Positions 61,588-64,000 of a DNA stretch of 64,000 nucleotides are shown here, piece by piece. Every line of letters starts with the position of its first letter. The first letter of the stretch is position 1. The translations under genes were made by a program, and so were the position numbers. The notes under the pieces were generated by a model. That model was given only the letters and a program-made list of their open reading frames with translations, ran no database searches and was not told the origin of the DNA. Origin of the DNA: Ilumatobacter sp. (GTDB lineage: Bacteria; Actinomycetota; Acidimicrobiia; Acidimicrobiales; Ilumatobacteraceae); the NCBI GenBank assembly GCA_018666235.1, contig JABJAB010000095.1:40944-104943 (forward strand), given 5' to 3'.

Positions 61588-61851
61588 TTACTTTGCGTCG
61601 CGCTTGGCGATGCGCTTGGCCGTTCGGCCGATGGGTTCGAGATTGCGGTGGTCAAGGTCGCCGACTTCGGCACCGTTCTCGAAGAGGACGCGGTAGCGCT
61701 GCCAGTTGAAGCCGTTCGCAAGAATGACCTTGCCTTCGGTACCGACGGGCACACCGTGGACCTCAGCGGTCGTGCGAACCTTGTCGTTGATCTTCAGAAA
61801 GATCTGGCCGTCGTGCGGCGAGGCGAGCTTGTGTGGCTTCCAGAACTCCAT
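61588..61851 (-). CDS. Small basic hypothetical protein (87 aa)
   Basis: I do not recognise a named family. The sequence FLKINDKVRTTAEVHGVPVGTEGKVILAN then WQRYRVLFENGAEVGDLDHRNLEP looks like a small SH3/KOW-type barrel (residues about 18-72). A basic helix (RTAKRIAKRDAK) follows. Similar one-barrel proteins bind nucleic acid or ribosomes, but this is only a suggestion. AGGGAG lies 4-9 nt before ATG 61851. It is upstream of tig on the same strand with a 72-bp gap. Confidence 0.6.
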   Translation of the reverse strand: MEFWKPHKLASPHDGQIFLKINDKVRTTAEVHGVPVGTEGKVILANGFNWQRYRVLFENGAEVGDLDHRNLEPIGRTAKRIAKRDAK

Positions 61852-61959
61852 CGCTCCCTATTCTGCCTCGCTCCGACGCGAATCGGCGACTTCACCCCAT
61901 CCGAGGCAAGATCGATCAGAGCCGTCCGGTCAAGTCGGCGGCGATTCGGCGCAAATTCT

Positions 61960-62565
61960 TCAGTCAGGGCGCATGATCTCGAAGAGGTCGGTGGCGCGGC
62001 TGTACGCGTTGCCAACGTGGCGGCCGACGGCGCGCAGCGCTGCTTGGTCGACGCGGGTGCCGTCGAGCAGCGCCTCGTCGACGTGGAACTGGACGGCCTC
62101 GCCAATGACGAGGCTATTGCCGTGTTTCGGATGGCCGATGTCGACGATGTCGACGACGACGCATTCGATATTCGCCCTGCACTCCCCCACGATCGGCGGG
62201 CGGATCGATTCTGAGGGCACGGCGGTCAGGCCCGCTTCGACAAATTCGTCCACGCCAGGCTCGTGCGACGCTGCCGTGGAATTCATCGCGTCGACAACTT
62301 CGTCGGTGACGATGTTGATGGTGAACTCGCCGACCTCTCGAACATTGTCGAGCGTGTCGCGTCGCACGCTGCGGCCAGGGGCGAAGACGAAGGTCGGTGG
62401 CGTGCCGCTCATGCAGTTGAAGAACGAGTACGGCGCAAGATTCGGTACTCCGTCGGACGAAATCGTCCCGATCCAGCCGATCGGTCGGGGAACGATGAGC
62501 CCAGTGGCAAGCTTGTACGGGTCAGCTCCCGTGAGATCAGAAACAGCGAATCGGGTCTTGGTCAC
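61960..62565 (-). CDS. Flavin reductase-like FMN-binding protein
   Basis: A 201-aa split-barrel flavoprotein of the flavin reductase-like family (DIM6/NTAB type). Markers are KLATGLIVPRPIGWIGTISSDGVPNLAPYSFFN at the N-terminus (seen in parts; IVPRPIGWIGTIS binds FMN), FVFAPGRSVRRDTLDNVREVGEFTINI in the middle and VIGEAVQFHVDEALL near the end. Such proteins reduce free flavin or act as partner of a monooxygenase; no partner is adjacent. GTG 62565 is used because CAGACT (62577-62572) ends 6 nt upstream. Confidence 0.82.
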   Translation of the reverse strand: MTKTRFAVSDLTGADPYKLATGLIVPRPIGWIGTISSDGVPNLAPYSFFNCMSGTPPTFVFAPGRSVRRDTLDNVREVGEFTINIVTDEVVDAMNSTAASHEPGVDEFVEAGLTAVPSESIRPPIVGECRANIECVVVDIVDIGHPKHGNSLVIGEAVQFHVDEALLDGTRVDQAALRAVGRHVGNAYSRATDLFEIMRPD

Positions 62566-62658
62566 GGCGGCAGTCTGCCTGCCAGGCGTCGCTGGCAACT
62601 CATCGAGCAGCCGATGAGTTGGCGGACCGTCACATCACCATCGGCAGCGACCGGGCGC

Positions 62659-64000
62659 TCAGCGTGCTCGGAGTTCCTTGCGCAGGATCTTGCCAGCCGC
62701 GCTCTTCGGGATGGCGTCGATTACCTCGATCTGCCTGACCTGCTTGTAGCTGACGAGGTGTTCGCTCACCAGTTCCTGGATCTCTTCGAGCGTCACGGTC
62801 TCCCCTGGTGCCGCCGTGACGAAGGCCTTCGGAATCTCGCCCGCGTCATCGTCGGGCACCCCGATGACGGCAACATCGGCCACCTTCGGGTGCGTGATCA
62901 GCAGCGCCTCGAGCTCGGCCGGCGCGACCTGGAAGCCCTTGAACTTGATCAGTTCTTTGAGTCGGTCGACGATCGTCATGTGGCCGTGTTCATCAATAAT
63001 GGCGACATCGCCCGAGTGGAGCCAGCCGTCAGCGTCGATCGTGGCCGCTGTTGCCTCGGCATTGTTGAGATAGCCGATCATCACCTGTGGCCCCCGCACC
63101 CAAAGCTCGCCACGTTCGCCGACCGGCTGGTCCTCGCCTGTCCCGGGGTCGACGATCCGGCTCTCCGTGTTCGACACCGTGACGCCACTGGTGCCGGGGC
63201 GATAGTCACCTTCCACCGTGCAGTGACTGACCGGGCTGAGCTCGGTCATGCCGAAGCCCTGCACAACTTCGCATCCCAGTCGCGCGCCTGCCTCGGCGGC
63301 CAGCTCGGCGCCGAGGGGTGCTGCGCCAGAAAAGATCTGGCGGACTGACGACATGTCGTACTGGTCGACGATCGGGTGCTTGGCCAGTCCGAGAATGATC
63401 GGCGGCACGGCGAAGAAGCGGGTGATGCCGAGGTTCTGTACCGCTTCCAATGCCTCGACCATGTCGAAACGCGGCATCGTGACGGTGGTGACGCCATTGG
63501 CGAGCAGGCCGTTCATCAGTACCTGCATGCCATAGATGTGGAAGAACGGCAACGCTGCGAGCGCCACTTCGTCGTCGGTGTAATTAATCGCATGCTGGAG
63601 TTGCTCGATGTTGGCGACCAGGTTGCGATGGGTCAACATCACGCCCTTCGGGAGCCCGGTCGTGCCTGAGGAATACGGCAACACGACGGTGTGGGTGGCG
63701 AGGTCGACTGCGACTTGCTCGATCGGGTCACCGAACACATCGGCCATTGGTGTCGTGCCTGCCGGGGCGTCACCCATGATGACCACCTCGGTCACGTCGG
63801 TGCCCTCGATCGCAGCGAGCGCCGTCTCGACGAACATCGGCACGGTGAACAGCATCGATGCACCGGCGTCCTGAAGCTGATGACGGACTTCGCCTACCCC
63901 GTATGTCGGGTTGATCGTGGTGACCGCGCCACCAGCGACAGCGACACCGTGGAACACGACGGCATATTCGGGCAGGTTGGGCGCCATCAGACCAACGACC
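62659..64000 (-). CDS. AMP-dependent acyl-CoA ligase (4-coumarate-CoA ligase-like), 5' end outside window
   Basis: Adenylate-forming enzyme that activates a carboxylic acid with ATP and joins it to CoA. The N-terminus lies beyond the right edge; the open frame continues through 64000, so an ATG at 63987 is internal (VVGLMAPNLPEYAV). Visible motifs are the P-loop PYSSGTTGLPKGVMLTHRN, QGFGMTELSPVSH, GELWVRGPQVMIGYLNN, HSGDVAIIDEHGHM and the catalytic Lys region IPKSAAGKILRKELR. The 4CL/fatty-acyl group is clear, but the acid substrate is not. Confidence 0.9.
   Translation of the reverse strand, partial: VVGLMAPNLPEYAVVFHGVAVAGGAVTTINPTYGVGEVRHQLQDAGASMLFTVPMFVETALAAIEGTDVTEVVIMGDAPAGTTPMADVFGDPIEQVAVDLATHTVVLPYSSGTTGLPKGVMLTHRNLVANIEQLQHAINYTDDEVALAALPFFHIYGMQVLMNGLLANGVTTVTMPRFDMVEALEAVQNLGITRFFAVPPIILGLAKHPIVDQYDMSSVRQIFSGAAPLGAELAAEAGARLGCEVVQGFGMTELSPVSHCTVEGDYRPGTSGVTVSNTESRIVDPGTGEDQPVGERGELWVRGPQVMIGYLNNAEATAATIDADGWLHSGDVAIIDEHGHMTIVDRLKELIKFKGFQVAPAELEALLITHPKVADVAVIGVPDDDAGEIPKAFVTAAPGETVTLEEIQELVSEHLVSYKQVRQIEVIDAIPKSAAGKILRKELRAR

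Noticed and set aside
61219..62214. A 331-codon plus frame across tig and the following genes
   Set aside because: It crosses three minus-strand genes and has no domain or start signal.

Overview
The window is a 64 kb stretch of GC-rich actinobacterial chromosome. Several blocks have gene orders typical of Actinobacteria: rng-rplU-rpmA, tig-clpP-clpX, rpmF-yceD-sepIVA-coaD-rsmD-recG, and ftsY-ffh-rpsP-khpA-rimM-trmD-rplS. A complete mreBCD-mrdA-rodA set and a GTP-type PEP carboxykinase are also present. Together these suggest an acidimicrobial lineage (Ilumatobacter-like), but no 16S rRNA is present and the assignment is an inference. I see no prophage, transposase, integron or CRISPR array; the region is mostly core chromosome.

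Layout. 1-0.6 kb: 5' part of recA with an SOS promoter. 0.65-5.4 kb: small membrane and accessory genes, tRNA-Lys and tRNA-His, a TauE/SafE exporter and two tandem flavodoxin-fold oxidoreductases. 5.4-9.0 kb: psuG, then an overlapping operon of a 5-methyluridine-type RNA methyltransferase, an ECF sigma factor and its RskA-type anti-sigma factor. 9.0-12.0 kb: rpe, a GNAT acetyltransferase and a GHMP kinase. 11.9-18.6 kb: an AddAB-like helicase-nuclease pair. 18.7-21.8 kb: a secreted/membrane protein, a SulP transporter, a 36-aa membrane protein and a YraN-type nuclease. 21.9-38 kb: the translation, secretion and segregation block (rplS, trmD, rimM, khpA, rpsP, ffh, ftsY, amylosucrase, smc, mutM, rnc, acpP, plsX, rpmF, yceD, sepIVA, coaD, rsmD). 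38-45 kb: recG, fakA, rpmB, a cold-shock-like protein and pckG. 45-49.5 kb: rpmA, rplU, an MBL hydrolase, a HesB-like gene and rng. 49.6-56 kb: the rod-shape elongasome. 56-61.5 kb: ndk, folC, clpX, clpP and tig. 61.5-64 kb: small genes and the 3' part of an acyl-CoA ligase.

Main discoveries. (1) A HesB/IscA-like gene at 47204-47521 (minus) has an in-frame TGA exactly where IscA proteins carry their first cysteine. Fourteen bases after it lies a GGU-loop hairpin that closely resembles a bacterial SECIS element, so I read the gene as a selenoprotein that ordinary ORF calling breaks in two. (2) Across the window, an actinobacterial -10 hexamer (TANNNT, or CANNNT) ends about 6-8 nt before the start codon of more than twenty genes. 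This implies widespread leaderless transcription and allows several starts to be corrected. (3) Long intergenic palindromes with shared CGTTTG/CAAACG ends lie between rimM-trmD and fakA-recG. Other notable points are a His-rich trigger-factor tail, an amylosucrase gene placed between smc and ftsY, a clamp-binding-like C-terminus on AddA, and a long polypyrimidine tract upstream of rsmD.
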